This document shows, piece after piece, positions 12,178 through 26,254 of a stretch of 64,000 bases of DNA. The notes beneath the pieces are model-generated. The model was not told the DNA's origin, did not search any database, and was given only the letters and a program-made list of their open reading frames with translations. Made by a program: the position numbers and the translations under genes. Each line of letters starts with the position of its first letter. The first letter of the stretch is position 1. The DNA is from Mactra quadrangularis (lineage: Eukaryota > Mollusca > Bivalvia > Venerida > Mactridae): assembly GCA_025267735.1 (NCBI GenBank), contig CM046297.1:12026515-12090514 (forward strand). The letters run 5' to 3'.

Positions 12178-15100
12178 ATGGCCGACTCAGAGCCTCCCGC
12201 TAAAAGAAAACGCAACAGAAAGAATATTCTTACGTCGTCGGAAAAGAAAAAAAGGCTATTAAACAGACAACAAGCTCTACAAAAGAGCCGAGTCTATTTA
12301 GGAAAAGAGGCGGATAGATGGAAGCAGTTGAAGCAAGATGCTGGCTTGCGAACCGACGTTGCAACAGCCAAGTTTCTTATGGACCAGTAAGTTTGAATTT
12401 CTTTCAACAATCTATGCTGCCTTTGTAAACTTACGAGACGTTTTTAATTTGTCAACATTTTGTATTTGAATGAATTAATTTTTGCTCGCTTTACAGTGCA
12501 AAATTACTAGTTGATCGTTTATTTTTCGAAGCGAGAACTGAGCGATCACAGGTACGTTCGTCCTCGATTCGGTTCGCCCCAATTTGTCAGGAATTAAGTT
12601 CCAATTAATTGATAAGATGGACACTCTGTGATCTCCAAAAATGATCATGCATACTTAGTACAGTCAATTCGCATTATCTCGACTACTCTTGTGTCGATAT
12701 TTCGTTGTCTCGATTGAAAATCAAAAGTCCCGATTTTTTTCCTTCTTTATCTATATGAAAAAATCATGTTTGACTCGATCTTTTTTTCTCGACTTTTTCG
12801 CTCTCTCGACTATAAATTTGAGTCCCAAATTGTTTTTTTACTATAAAATTATAATGTTTAAGTCGACTAGACAAAGATATTATCGGCGATCCGTTGAGGT
12901 GCGAAAAATAGCACACGCCCATTAATTGTTTATCGATTAGCGACTGTATAGATAATCTGTTTAAAAGAACGTGTCAAGATTGAATTAACATGTCATTTAA
13001 ATATACAAACTAATTGACATGACTAAATGAAACCATTGTTAAATAAGTCGAGTGTTAATTGACAGATGTCAAAATTGAGTATAATTTTTTCGTTCTAGTG
13101 TATAAATTATTCTTGATTTTTAAAAATAAAAAACAAATATTTTTTGTTATTTCTATTATTTTATTTCGTCATTTAAGTTGATATAAATGTACGTCATCTT
13201 CTTTTCATATTAATTTAATCACTCGACAGACCTGTTGGAAAAATGTTTACAACTGTTATGGATCGATAATAGAAAGACACACATTTAAAGATATGCTGAC
13301 ATTATTGTAGTTCAAGTCTATATTTTTTCGTGACGTAATAGTCAACTTCTCTTCACACACACAACTGGATAATATCAGCAACTACTCAAAATATCAAAGA
13401 GAAGCCGACATGCTGGGGTTGTACGAAATAGTATATGACGTCAAACACATACACGCACAATTTTTCTGACTGACTTCAAATATTCAGAAGATATACGTTT
13501 GGTTAGTCATTACATCGAGAAACAGTCTGTGAAATATAAATATAGTAGAAACCGAAAGTAGATTTTCGGAAAATACGCGATTTTGTTCAATAACTTGTCG
13601 AGAGGGAACTGTGCCAGCGGGAAAAGTGTCACAAAACCTTTAGAGTACAAGTTAATGGTAAAACTCTATTCACAGCTGCAGTAAAGCGATTATTCTAAAC
13701 TTCACTCTCTGAACAGGTAAAACTGCTACTGAAGACATCGAAATTACCTCCCTTAGAAAATTTCGTTTATATTGTTTGTCTCGATTTTTCGTTATCTCGA
13801 CTATTTTTCGACGGTTCCTACTAAGTCGAGATAACGAGAATTGACTGTATTATTCAAAATTGTGACATTTTACTCGGTGATTTATTTTACAAATTGTGTA
13901 GCAATTTGAGAACTTCACATTGGCCTTTGAAAATAGATAAAACTTTTCTTGAACTCTCATAGGTCATTTGAGCTCTTTTGGGACTGCTCTTGTGAATTAA
14001 TTTGATTATTTTTTGTAGCTATTACTCAAAGGCTAAAAAACACAGATTTTCTACGCCAAGAAGCATGACTTTTCAGGTGACTGAAACAACACCATCTGTC
14101 TCTGAAATATCGGAAGCAGAATCTGAGAGGTAAGTAAAGTTATGAACTTTTATGAGACACATTTTGTCACCCTCATTCAGTTTATACTTTGCCCTTTATC
14201 TCAAATAAATGTTTACTATCTATTATGGTGGCTTTGACAGAGGTGGTCTACTACTGACATGTACTGTTGATTTTTGGTATATTTTGTTTTATTTAATTTG
14301 ATGGCCAATCTTTTTAACAGACTGAAACTGCATTAGTGTAGACATGAATATCAGTGCAATTAGTCATTGTGTATGAATGTGTATGTTGTATTTGTTTTCC
14401 ATGTAGAAAATAATATAAGTGAATAATTGATCCCAGTGATAACTTATCAAAAATGCTGTTTCAGAGAACAAAAAATGTCTGGTGTGGAAGAAATTCCTTC
14501 TAGTTCTGAGGAATTGATAGAAGACCCTATAACAATAAGGTGAGTACAAATGTACTTATTTTTCTGTATTGTTGTATGCAATCCTTAAATGTACAATTCT
14601 AAGTAATACTAGGTAAATGACTGATTCATATTATTGTCCTGCATTTCTTTGTTTGATTCCAATTTGACCGGCCATTAATTCAATTCATGTGATCTATGGA
14701 ATTACTTCCCGGAATTACATGGCAATTATAAACTATTTGATTTGAGAATTTTTATGAGTTGCCATATATAATGGATATGCTATCATCAGTTGTGGTTCAT
14801 TCTGAGTCATGTGTATGGTTGTCACTTTAGTACATTTGAATTTGAAACTTGAAGCATGCAATGTATAACATTGTGATCTCTATATACTAACAAATTATTC
14901 CACCTAAATATGATTAACACTTTGTGATGTTTCTTGTGTGTACACAATGAAACATTTCACAGAAGTATTCCTTAATACTACATTGGTTACAATATGGAGA
15001 CTTGAATTCATAAATTGTTTCAATGGTTGCCCTTGTATCAACATTATGTACACTCCTCAAGACAGACAATTCAGCATTTCGTGCACCCATTTATGATTTT

Positions 15101-18100
15101 ATGTATTTCACTCTTAAAGTCCTCACAATTGTTTATGTTGATGGATTGTTCTGTTTAATTTTTAGGAATATTCCTGAACCTGAGGTCAAGCGTACTTCAA
15201 CAGGGAGACAGGTTATTAACAAGCCATTTACAGATTCCTTTGTTGATCCTTTCAAGTAAATATCTTACATGTTTTATTGGTCCTATCTATATGTCCCTTT
15301 ATTTTTATGGCTCCCTGTACATCTACAAAAAATATTTCAATAAGCACTTGTTTTAAATAGTTAAATAGTTTTGTAAATTAAGACATTAAGTCTCAAGTGT
15401 GTTATGAACAAAAGAAGAGACTATCAAGATATGATTACTTAAAATTTTGCTAGCCGTGTTATTTTGATATTTGAATACATGCTGGATTAGATAGTGTTTC
15501 AGTTACTTGGTAACCAAGCAGTTTCAGTAATTCACAATTCAACAACAGTCCAATGTTGTACAATTTCACTATTTACTACTGAATTTTGTGACTTTCTGTG
15601 TAAATACTTTGAGTTTACCTTGCAGTATGAGCATATTAGAAAATGATGTCATAAATATTGTCATTTTGTGTACACAGGTGACAGACTCAATTTTTCCTTA
15701 TAATAGTGTATATATACTATAATAAGGAAAAATTGAGTCTGTCACCTGTGTTTGTGTATAATGTTCAATATAAATTCCTGATAATCTTAAGACTCTAGTG
15801 AATAAAAAGTAAATAAATCATAAAACTTTTTCACTGGTTTTCATACTAGTTTATTTATGTATCAGTATCAGTTATTCTATGATTATTTTTGTAAAACATT
15901 CAATTTGTAATACATGCATGTGTTTAAGATATATACTACAGTACTCACCATGGGGTTGGAGAGTGGAGACATTATCACTTTGTTGTATTCATGATTTTTT
16001 ATATATTTTTCTTCAAATACAATACTTGAAAAAATACAAAAGTTGTCATCAGAACTCAAGAAATGATTTAAATTTCTTTTTTCTCAAAACTTAGTATTGG
16101 GAAAGGTGATGTATAACACTGTTGAATCTATTTCATTTTATATTTCTGTTGATGTAGAGTATTTTCACTGTACATATTTTATTTATCTTTTTAGTTTGTC
16201 TATTGAACTGTCAGATGAGAATGATGAAAGTGATGAGGATAGTTCTGAATCTGACTATGAACCAAGTATTTTATTAACTGCAGTGCTGTAAGATTTATAT
16301 TTAAATTTATCTGATTTACCTTTTTATTGTCATTATTGATATTATATTTGTATAACATTGTAACATTTGTATAGCTCTCTTTTCATATTGAATATATGTT
16401 CAAAATTGCTTTGTCTTATGCCTTGCCACTCTAATAAAAGGTCTATTCAAACAATTAGTCAGATTCTATCTGCATATATGTAGATGAATGCTCATTTGAG
16501 CTGATGCTTTAAAGATTGAAATAAGAGGTTGGAGCATTCATTGTACCGTAAACTATTGTGTCAAGTCCCTATTGAGTTTGAGGCCCTAAGGTCATAGGTC
16601 AAAGTAATCAAGATTTCATATTGAAAAAGATTGTCCAGAAAAAAGCTCAACAATTGTTCTGCCTAGATTTATGTACAGTTCATGTGGCAAGGATATGACT
16701 TATTAGTCCCCATACCGATGTTTACACCGTAGGGGACTATAGGTGAATACTCCATCCGTCTGTTGTCATGTCCGCTTTAATCTGGATCCGTCAATATTGA
16801 AAAACAATCCAAATTATTTTGCTGAACCTTGGTATGTGAATACATTGCAACTGGTAGAATATATGCACACCATTGTCTTTCTTTTTCTTACTAAGATTTT
16901 GGTTGCTATGGATATGGAAATAGTCAAAATTTGATCAGAAAGATTGTTTCCTTGATGTAATGCATACTCTTTCCAAACTATTTCAATTGAACTTGTTTCT
17001 TGAATATGTTTGAATTAGTAGATTATACACTTAGTTGCATTTTCTTTCTCGGGTTTAAAGTCTAGTTGCAATGGATATAGAAATAGTTAATATTTTATCA
17101 AAAAGCTTGAAATAACGCTAAACTGATAATCTATTCAAGCTATGATATTAAAACTTTAAAATAGAATGTCAATATGTTGCAATGGATAAATTATGCTTAT
17201 CATTGACTTATTTTGTTCTGTTTAAAATTCTGGTTGTTGTTGATAATGAATTTGTTAAGATTTCACCTAAACAGTTGTATCACCGTGTAACTTGAATTTC
17301 ATGTTGGAATGATGACTCTACAATGGATATACATTGGTTTATCAAATTTTTAAGTGAGGATAGCCCTGCAGAAAAGAGTATTTCCTGTAGGTTCTGAGAC
17401 CCCCGGTGTCAAAGGTCAAGGTCACAGGGACTTCATATGGAAAAAAATGTCTTGACAAGTACTCAATGAGGAATGTATCTTGGCATTTTTGGAGGATTGA
17501 ATGCTGCATGTGATAAATGTGACTGACTGAGATAAAGATTGTTACAACTAAACTGAAATCATTATAAAATGCATGAAGGGGGAAATATTTTTCACAAAGT
17601 TCACATTTCACTTCAATTTTGATATGATCCCCTGTTGATGTATATTATATTCAATGTTTATTACTTGCCAAGATTTGTTTATGAACTGTCCTTTTTACAC
17701 GAATATTTACAGGCCAGAGGAAGTAAATAATGCAGCTTCAGAAGTTTCTTTTGAAGAAATGGAGTTCAATTTAGAAGAAGAGTTAGAGAATGAAGAAGAA
17801 ACAGATGAAAGTGATGTATATGAAGAGGGATTAGTAACCATTGATACAAAAGAAGAATGTGTACAACTGACAAAGGCAGAGAAATGTATTGTTTTTGTCA
17901 GACAATTGTTATCTCTAGCTGCATATGGAACCTTTATTTGCTCTTCATGCACATCTCCTGTGTCTATGGCTCATAAATTTATTGGATCAGCTATACATAT
18001 TGAGTGGGTAAGATGGTTTAGTTATACAAGAGTTGTGTTTTACATTGTCTTTTATTAGCATATGATATATTAACACTAAGAGTGTTACATTACAGTAAAA

Positions 18101-21100
18101 ATCGTTTTGTAGTATATTGCATACCATCATTCTAAATTCCTCTTTGCTTTCTCTTGACTTGAATCGAAGGAGCATATTTAGTCATGTGTCATGGACTTTG
18201 ATGTTAAGGACAGCCTATCCCCCTTACTGTTGGAACACTTCACATTGTTAGCTATGCTTGGTTTGACCCTGTACCAACACACTGTATAGGTTAATTAACA
18301 GCTGTCAGTCTACCTATTCACTTCAGGAAATGTTAAATTTCTGGATTTAACTATACCACCTACTAAGTGCATATATTCGTCAGTGACCGACAACTGCCTG
18401 ACATAATTATAAATCATTGGTAGAAAGGTATGAGTATGGGCGTAAAAATAATTCTATGACCTAACTCCATGAAAGTATGCCCCAAGCAGGAATCAAACCT
18501 ACAATTGCTCAATCAGTAGTCTTGCCTGCTACGGACTCAGCTATCAGGTTTGAACCAAGCACAGAAGCTTGCCTTGACCTGTTGAAGACTCCTATCAATT
18601 TTTGTCAAAGGTCATGGTTCTCTTAATCTTAGCAATAGTAAAGGTGTTCAGTGAGTTTGAAATAGTTCCATAAAAAATATATTTTACATCAAACAGGCAC
18701 TGTCCTTGTAATTGTTTGACACTCTGTTCAGGTTATGATTCAAGATATATGTTAGTCTAATTCTTACTATATTGGACTGAAGAAAGTGCTAACTATCAAA
18801 CATGTGAAATATGAATTTGTAAATGGACATTTTTAAGGGTTGCATATAATTGTATGTACCTCTTGTTTTGAAAATATAGGACATTGAAAATTTCAATAAG
18901 CATCATGAGTTCAGGCACGTATTTGTATTTTTCAGACATGTGTTCAGAAACATATTGTGAAGAAATGGTGCTCCCAACCATTGTTGAATAGGAAAGTTCA
19001 CAGTGGTGATTTCCTTATCTGTTCAAGCATTTTGACTTCAGGGAACAACTTTAGTAAGCTGGTTTTTTGGGCGAATCAGCTTAAACTGAAGTTTCCATCA
19101 GCCCAAAGGTTTCACAGCATTCAAAGGGAATATGTTCTGCCTGCTATTGATGAGGCATGGAACAACAACGTAAAGGATGTTATTGAAAGTTTGAGAGACC
19201 AAGATATTGTTTTGTTAGGTTAGTTATGATGATAAATTATATTTCATTATCCTAACAATTTTAATGAGTATCTTCTTTTTGCTGTCTGAATATGTCCATG
19301 TGTATCATGTAACCCATGTGTATCATGTAACGGAAAAACAATGTGTTACTTACTTGTTGGGAACTTCTAGACACATTTTCATCAGTTAGGTTGCCTCGTA
19401 ACGCACACTTAAGGATTAAGAGGTCCCGGGTTTGAGCCTCATATCGGGAACTAATTTTCTTGAGCAAGAAATGTACCTGTGATTGCATCACTCCTACCAG
19501 GTGTAAATGGGTACCTGCAAAGACGGTATTCTTCTGTTGCGCTGAAGTGTTGGCTGCACTACGCTGTGTTAAAAGACACTCCTGGGAGAATGATTGATAG
19601 ATACCCAATGCCCGTTGACAAGGTGTTATAGCTGTAAAGTTGATGAACCTGTGTAAGCATGAAACTCGGCTGAACATCTAGATGGAAGCAGACTTTAAAC
19701 CGCACTTTTTTGAAACTCAGGCTATAAAATGCAATTACTTTTTTTACTTCATTTTACTCCTGTAGATTGCGTTCAGCAAAAATGTAAGCTTACGCATACT
19801 ATGAATTGATGTTTGACGTGTGTCGAATGGATTCTAATGATTTATATTTGATTTAAAAATTACTTCACTTAAGTGTATCATTTCTTACTTTGTAAATCAA
19901 TTTGTAATTCTTTGCAATAATTTCAGGTGATGGAAGAAATGACAGTCCTGGATATTGTGCCCAGTATTGTTCATATACTCTAATGGACTCAAATACTAAG
20001 AAAATCGTTTCCCTGAAAACCATTGACAAGAGACAAACTGGACGCAAATCAGTTAACATGGAAAAACAAGGATTTGTGTCTGCCATTACTTCTGCTATTG
20101 ATGATGGACTTAGAGTAAGAGAGGTTGTGACTGATGCTCACACTGGAATTACTGCTGTAATGAGTATGTTTATTTGTAATGAATTTGTTTTCAAAATCAA
20201 TATTCTTCAATACTGATACTGATGCATGAATGAATGATGGCATCTTTATGTATCAGAATAATTGATTGTGAAGATTAATTATTTTGTAATTATGCCCGCC
20301 ATACATGAAAAGTTATGTTGAAAGTACATGTATGAAGGCAGCATCTGCATTTTACTTTCCTTGTCTTCATAGAAATCACTCCAAATTCAAGGGCACCTTA
20401 GAATGCATGTGGTAAATTTGGATACAGATTAAAATATGAAATGTATCTATGCATATTATCATGGCATTGAATGAACCTTTTTTATGCTTTTACCAATAAT
20501 AAATGCAATCAGAATCTTTGATACATCCAAAATGTTTAGTATGCTCAACATGTTATTTTATTGAAGAAACTGTTATAGTCACACATTTATCTTATCCTTT
20601 TTAAGTGCAGATTTGTTTCATTTTAATACAGCTTTAGCAACATGCTTTCATTGCTATTTTGTTGAATTTGTAATTTTAGAAAAAGATTACCAAGACATCA
20701 AACACTCGTATGATATATGGCATGTGGCTAAGAATTTAGGAAAGAAATTAGTGAAAGTAAGTATCCATGTTGCTATCCACCAATCGGCTGAAACTTATAT
20801 ATTTTAGCCCCCAGCAGTGTTGAAAGACAAATGTTTTTGTTATGAATTTATGATTTGTTAACTTTAATGCATTGCTTTGTTGCTTGGTGATGTTCTTTAG
20901 CTTTCAATATGAATGATACATTTTATGGCAGACAAAGGTTACTAATTGTAATTATCAATTTATGGACTTTTTTACTTAGATTGACAATAGTTGCTTACTT
21001 CAAATCATGTTAATAATTCTCTTACGGAGGGTTGTAAGCTCAAAATTAGCTACATATATAGTTTTTATGTCAATTAGTATACAGTTGTTAACAGAAGATG

Positions 21101-24100
21101 TGAGCCTAGATGTTGGCTTTAACACAAAGAACAATGTATTGTGAACACTGTTTATTCAGATGAAGTGAAAAAAAATATTCAAAACATGACTCATCAGTAT
21201 GTCTGCCTTTCATTTAGTGAAAAAATCTGCTGAAATATCTGTTAGAAATAAGTCTTCAGTGTCCACAAGAAATTGTGCTATCTAAGTACTTTTGTTATGG
21301 GACTTTTACAAAAAAATATTGGGGTAACTCATAGAACTACATGAAAACATTAAAGAAAGAAAGGTGCACTCATTTGTTTGAAATATGTTTTACTGCAAAC
21401 TTATTTCTTTTAGATATCTCAGAAGAAACAGAACTCCATACTGATCAATTGGAACAGAGATATTATAAACCATTTTTGGTTTTCTTGTCAGAAAGCAGAG
21501 AATTATTCAGAATTCATTGTAAGCATTTTTTATTGTTTTTTTTATCAATCCAAGTTTCTGAACAGACAATTTATCTTATCCATTTTTAAAAAAATCTGTA
21601 CTGTGCAAATATTTTAATGAATCTTCTTACTAATTTAATTTGATAAAGAAGTCTGTGGACATTGCTATGCAAGAAGACCTGTTCCTAAGTTCACAATATT
21701 CATTGTGTGAATAGCCGTTGTGCCCTATTGATTCTGAGTATCTGGTGTCAAAGGTCACTTGGAGTTCATTCAATACAGCTGTTCCTTAATTGACCAAATT
21801 TACAGTCTCTATGGTTAAAATTAAGGTATATTCTGTATTTGATTGTATTAATAAGAAATAATCAGGTTGGACTCACGCTTGATAATATTAGATGATTGCG
21901 AGTTTGTAATTAATGCCTGTGTATGAGTTATAAGGATTTACCAAATTCAAAAGTCAATTCACTATTCACCAACTTGTTTAATTTGCTAAAATTGTTGTAG
22001 GGTATATGGCGAAGTGTCCTGCACCATATAACAAACCAGCATGAATGGGTTGGATTTTCTGGAGGAGGCGTGAATAAATGTTTCCATGGTGCTATAGACA
22101 GTGAAAGGGATAAACAATGGCTTGATCCTTCTAAACATCATCACATTTTGAAGGATCTAGCAGAAGTTGTGCTAGATAAGAGACTCTTGAAGAAAGTAGA
22201 CTATTTCTTAAACTTCAGGTAAGCTACTGTTTTAAAGTATGCTTTTTTGTATTTATAAGGATGAGAGTTTTAACAAAATTTCCAGTATTTTTTGCCATAA
22301 AAAACTATTTTAAGGGTTATGGAAACCTTTCATTAAAAGATTTTTGTCATGCAGATATCATCATTCATACTCGTTGCATCTATTTCCATGTTAAATCGGG
22401 TACCGTTTTATTTTCACTTTTCGGTAATTTCACTTGATGCGACACCTACACATTTATAAAAGTGACCTACTTTTTGTGCAGAAAAATATTTTTGCCAAAT
22501 ACAAACCTGCCTTAGCGACCCTCTGTATAATGTGACTATCTGTCAATTGCGACCTAATTTGATGTCTCCCGTGACATTTTCCTATATATTAAACCTGTAT
22601 ATTACAATCCTCTGTCTAATGTGACAAGCGACCTATGAAATTGAGGCTGAAAATGCATCTGACTCTGTGTAATAGGACCGAGTCAAGGGAGAGGAGATAG
22701 CCAAATTCCTGTTCCAACAACATCGGAAACAATAGACTTAGCATCCAAACTTAAATTATATTCCCAACATACGGCAAACGTTGAACTAATGGATTAAGCC
22801 GCCATTATGAGTGACAAAATAGTAGGACTGTCGTTAGTGAAAAGCAAACAGACACAAATTAATGACTTTTTCTCAAGCAGGACCTCAAATGCCACAAAAA
22901 CTTGATAAAGACTTGTTTTCTTAGGGCAACATGTATTTTATAGATTTTATAGGTTTTACAGATTTTATACATTTTATAGATTTTCAACATTTTTAACATT
23001 AACTTTTGTGTTGGATACATTGTACTTCTGAATAGCTTGTCAAGTAAATAGTGTACACAAAACTTGAGTTGTATTTGTACCCTGGATATTGTGACCCTCT
23101 GTCTAATGTGACTTTTTTGGCTAACTCCGAGTGAAGGTCACAGGTTTGACTGTATTGCAGAATGAATCACTCAGGAGGGCAACTTTCATTAAATGCCCCC
23201 ATTTTTAAAAAGACAAGTAACAGATCTGTATGAATGTGTAAATGTGTAAATGATCTTATTTTAATTTTTTTGCATAACTTTTCCTATGATTGTGTGCTGA
23301 CTGAACTCGTTAAAAAACTTGCTGTTCACATTTCTATTTGCAGAAGTACAGCAGATTTAGAAGTTTTTCATCAACATATTCTTATGTACTGTGCCAAGAG
23401 ATATGCATATACACCTCCTGTTTACAGGGCTAGAAATTTACTAGCAGCACTAGACCACAACAACAATGCTGGGAGAGGTATCTTGAAAAACAAAGATGGT
23501 TCAACTAGGTCAGATTTACATCTTTGGTTCTTGTTTCATTTATATCAAACTGACTGGACGTGCGACCCTGTCTGTACACACTAGATTTAAAAACTTGTTT
23601 CTGAAGAGGGATTGCTGGTTCTTATATCACATAGGTTGTTATATCCTTTCATTAAAATTTGAACATGATATTTATTTGTCTCCTATTAGTTATATGGAGA
23701 AGCTTCTGCTCAAATGGGAAGGTAGAAGAGTACTGGTAGGGGGGGCAAGAAAATCTTGTTTAGGCGAGCTGACCATTGTATAACTTCCTTACTTTAATAT
23801 TGACCTGGAAACGCAAGAATTAAATGACAAGATAGAAAGGTGATGCATCAAGGATATGCTGTATATTAAAATTATATGATATTCATAAACCGAGTGTATT
23901 CAAGTGATAAACAGCTTTTGGGATTTCCACGTTTAAATTTGAAGTTTAATATTAACCTTTATAAAAAGAACAAATTACACTGTGAAAAATGTCGTCTGTA
24001 TTAACAATTTGCATCTTCCTGTACAACTGACTTTATTTTTTCAGATATCACAGACATTATAATAAAAAGTCTGGGAGATGGTCAGTGTACCCTTATAAGG

Positions 24101-24297
24101 AGAAGAAGTCATTCCTGTATGTGGATGACATATTTACAAATGCGCTATACAGAAGAATAACAGACAATAAGGGAATGTATAGAAGGATTACTTTATCACC
24201 ATCAGACCCCAGGATGATCAGTAGAACTATAGCACCAATTAAACCTCCTCCAACACAACAGTTGGTTGAGCAGCATAAATCAAGATTTTCTGTTTGA
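12178..24297 (+). CDS. Gene A, inner copy: DDE-transposase-like protein, 13 exons, 736 aa
   Basis: Exons: 12178-12386, 14019-14129, 14465-14539, 15166-15255, 16195-16287, 17713-18007, 18936-19218, 19927-20163, 20680-20756, 21414-21518, 22001-22218, 23344-23508, 24045-24297. Every junction is GT/AG and every phase fits. The start at 12,178 has A at -3 and G at +4; an in-frame ATG at 12,154 would add 8 residues. The order is a basic N-terminus (KRKRNRK near residue 9, possible NLS), an acidic Ser/Asp/Glu linker (about 165-230), a Cys segment (FICSSC), then the catalytic-type core GDGRNDSPG (386-394), VVTDAH (452-457) and HSYDIWHVAKNLGKK (473-487), and later RDIINHFWFSC, LDKRLLKK, ADLEVFHQHILMYCAKR, TPPVYRARN and YNKKSGRWSVY. 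I infer D387, D455 and perhaps E604 as the acidic triad. This motif set belongs to a widespread, mostly unnamed animal family that I take to be Kolobok-like transposases. The reading frame is intact, so the protein may be active. A domesticated nuclear protein is the alternative, but the nested TTAA insertion favours a mobile one. Confidence 0.82.
12661..13847. mobile_element. pogo-type non-autonomous element, 1,187 bp, in gene A intron 1
   Basis: Inverted ends CAGTCAATTCGCATTATCTC / GAGATAACGAGAATTGACTG, flanked by TA on both sides. Further inverted blocks with CTCGACT and TCTCGATT follow inward. No transposase frame is left inside. It may also be in the outer copy, left of the window. Confidence 0.75.
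15672..15751. repeat. 80-bp near-perfect hairpin in gene A intron 4
   Basis: The left arm starts ACACAGGTGACAGACTCAAT and the right arm ends ATTGAGTCTGTCACCTGTGT. The arms meet at a TATATA centre with few mismatches. It could be a fold-back MITE or a source of a small hairpin RNA if transcribed with the intron. Confidence 0.75.
16705..17640 (+). repeat. Dispersed repeat with internal direct units, in gene A intron 5
   Basis: The left edge reads CCCCATACCGATG...GTAGGGGACTATAGG, a style of repeat I recall as common in bivalve DNA. Inside, a block around 'GTTGCTATGGATATGGAAATAG' recurs about every 170-190 bp (near 16,900, 17,070 and 17,235). It ends near a GGTGTCAAAGGTCAAGGTCA segment. No coding capacity. 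Confidence 0.5.
18280..18548 (-). repeat. tRNA-derived SINE, family B, reverse, in gene A intron 6
   Basis: Reverse of the family B blocks: AGTCTACCTATTCACTTC, CAGTGACCGACAACTG, CATGAAAGTATGCCCC, then a tRNA-like head. Confidence 0.6.
19359..19707 (+). repeat. tRNA-derived SINE, family A, in gene A intron 7 (inner copy)
   Basis: Same SINE insertion as at 66-413. It was present before the transposon copied itself. Confidence 0.7.
22499..23153. repeat. Worn pogo/Tigger-type MITE in gene A intron 11 (inner copy)
   Basis: Duplicate of 3,205-3,859. Confidence 0.5.
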
Positions 24298-25273
24298 TTG
24301 ACTGCTGTATCATACATACATGTACTGTACTAAACACTAACTATTTTACAGGATCAGAGATCTTCCTGTGTTAAATTGCTACATGTACATTCTTTTATGT
24401 GAAAAAGAACATTTCCAACTCATATACATGGTTTTAAAAACATACACAATTTATGATATATCTACATTCAAATATGAATGCATGGATTGTTTGTTTTTTT
24501 AATTCAATTGTTTGAAAGTCTTTCATAGTTTACCTCTTATGGTAGATGTCTTATTGAAGAAAATGTCTTGGTAAAAATATCATACAAGATGTTTGTGATA
24601 TTTTTCATTTGTTTATATCCATTTTAATTTCACTTCATCAGCTCTTAAAACATGATTTCACATTAGCTAAAGCCACGATTAAAAAATGTCATTTCCTGAG
24701 TGAGCTAGTTGAAACAAAATGACCTTACACCAAATTTTATGAATATATTCTGTTGTTTTTTACATGCCTAGATCTGAGTTTTGCTCGATGTATTTTACAA
24801 AAATATAACACAACATCATTTGATGATGAAAATATACGATAATATATTCACTACAATGAAAACGTGAACTGAATATTTTCATGGTATATACTCATGGGTG
24901 AAAGTTTTCAGTATAAATACTGATTTCAGTATTTTGAAAATGAATAACTCTATGTTATTTATATGAAATCTGTCTATTTCAGTATTTTGATAATAGGTTT
25001 TCAGTATCTTCAAAACTTTCAACTTTCGCCCATTTATACTCATTAAATAGCACCACATTTAATGCTAAAGAATGAAATAATTATAGTATGGTCACTTTTT
25101 GAAAAATTCTTACATGATGTCAGGTTTTTACCTTTTTATTTCCAGTGTTTGATGAAGGCTTTTTGAATCTGAAAATTTTAAGTAGGAGTTGTTTTACTAA
25201 GTATATGAACACATAATATTTTTATTTTGATGTAGTCCTTTTTGCATTTTTGTCACTTTTTGCAAGAAATTCT

Positions 25274-25279
25274 AATAAA
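25274..25279 (+). promoter_or_regulatory. Candidate polyadenylation signal of gene A (inner copy)
   Basis: AATAAA about 1 kb after the stop codon; the same signal follows the outer copy at 5,980-5,985. It is the best-placed canonical signal I noticed, but nearer variants are possible. Confidence 0.35.
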
Positions 25280-25683
25280 CTGCATTATTTAAAATTTAAT
25301 TTATTCATTTTGGTAGCAACACAAGGCTGAGTTGTTTTTATGATATGCAGGATATGTTTCACTTGTGAAGGCAAAATTTGTTTTTCTGTGAAATCAGTTT
25401 GGATTTCAACTAAAAAATTGCCGATTCAAAATTGCCCATTTATCATGAATCAAGAGTGAAATGTTATCTATCAGAGTTGATGAAAATAAAAATAACTACA
25501 TGTACTTCACCGGGAGAGCTCAGAAAAATATTTGGATGACATTACCTGTTAACAAAATTTAAGGATATTCTTAATCCTACAGTATAGTTTTGTGTTTTAA
25601 TAAAACTAAGTACAGAAATAAAGTGGTTAATTTTTCCTTCAAGTAACAGAAATAGTGTTTGAGTAATTTTGTAGTACTATGTA

Positions 25684-26254
25684 ACAATAACAATGACTTT
25701 TCAAATGAGCTATGACCACTTAATGTAAATGAGCCATGACCACTCAGTTTAATGAGCAATGACCACTCAGCGTAAATGAGCTATAGCCACTCAGTTCAAA
25801 GCTATGACCACTTGGTGTAAATGAGCTATGTCCACTTGGTGTAAAAGAGTGATGGCCACTCAGTTTAATGAGCAATGACCACTTGGTGTAAATTAGCTAT
25901 GTCCACTCAGTTTAATGAGCAATGATCACTCTGTTTAAATGAGCGATGGCCACTCAGTTTACTAAGCTATGTCCACTCTTTTTAAATGAGCAGTGACCAC
26001 TTGGTGTAAATGAGCAATGACCACTCTGTTTAAATGAGTGATGACCCCCCCCAGTGTAAGTGAACCATGACCACTCAGTTTAAATGAGTGGTCATTGCTC
26101 AGTTAAAATAAGTGAAAGCCACTCAGTTTAAATGGGCAAAGCTAATTTACAATGAGTGATCATTGCTCATTTAAACTGAATGGCTATCACTCATTTATAC
26201 TGAGCTATGATCGCTCATTTCAAATAATTGATAGCTCCTTAAAGCTATGACCAC
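25684..26254. repeat. Minisatellite of a roughly 24-bp unit (inner copy)
   Basis: Duplicate of 6,390-6,958, with two more C in a C run (near 26,045). Confidence 0.75.

Noticed and set aside
12497..12551. Regular coding exon 2 of gene A
   Set aside because: Joining it gives a stop in the next exon, whereas exon 1 joined to 14,019 gives FLMDHYYSKAKK, which fits the family and the phase.
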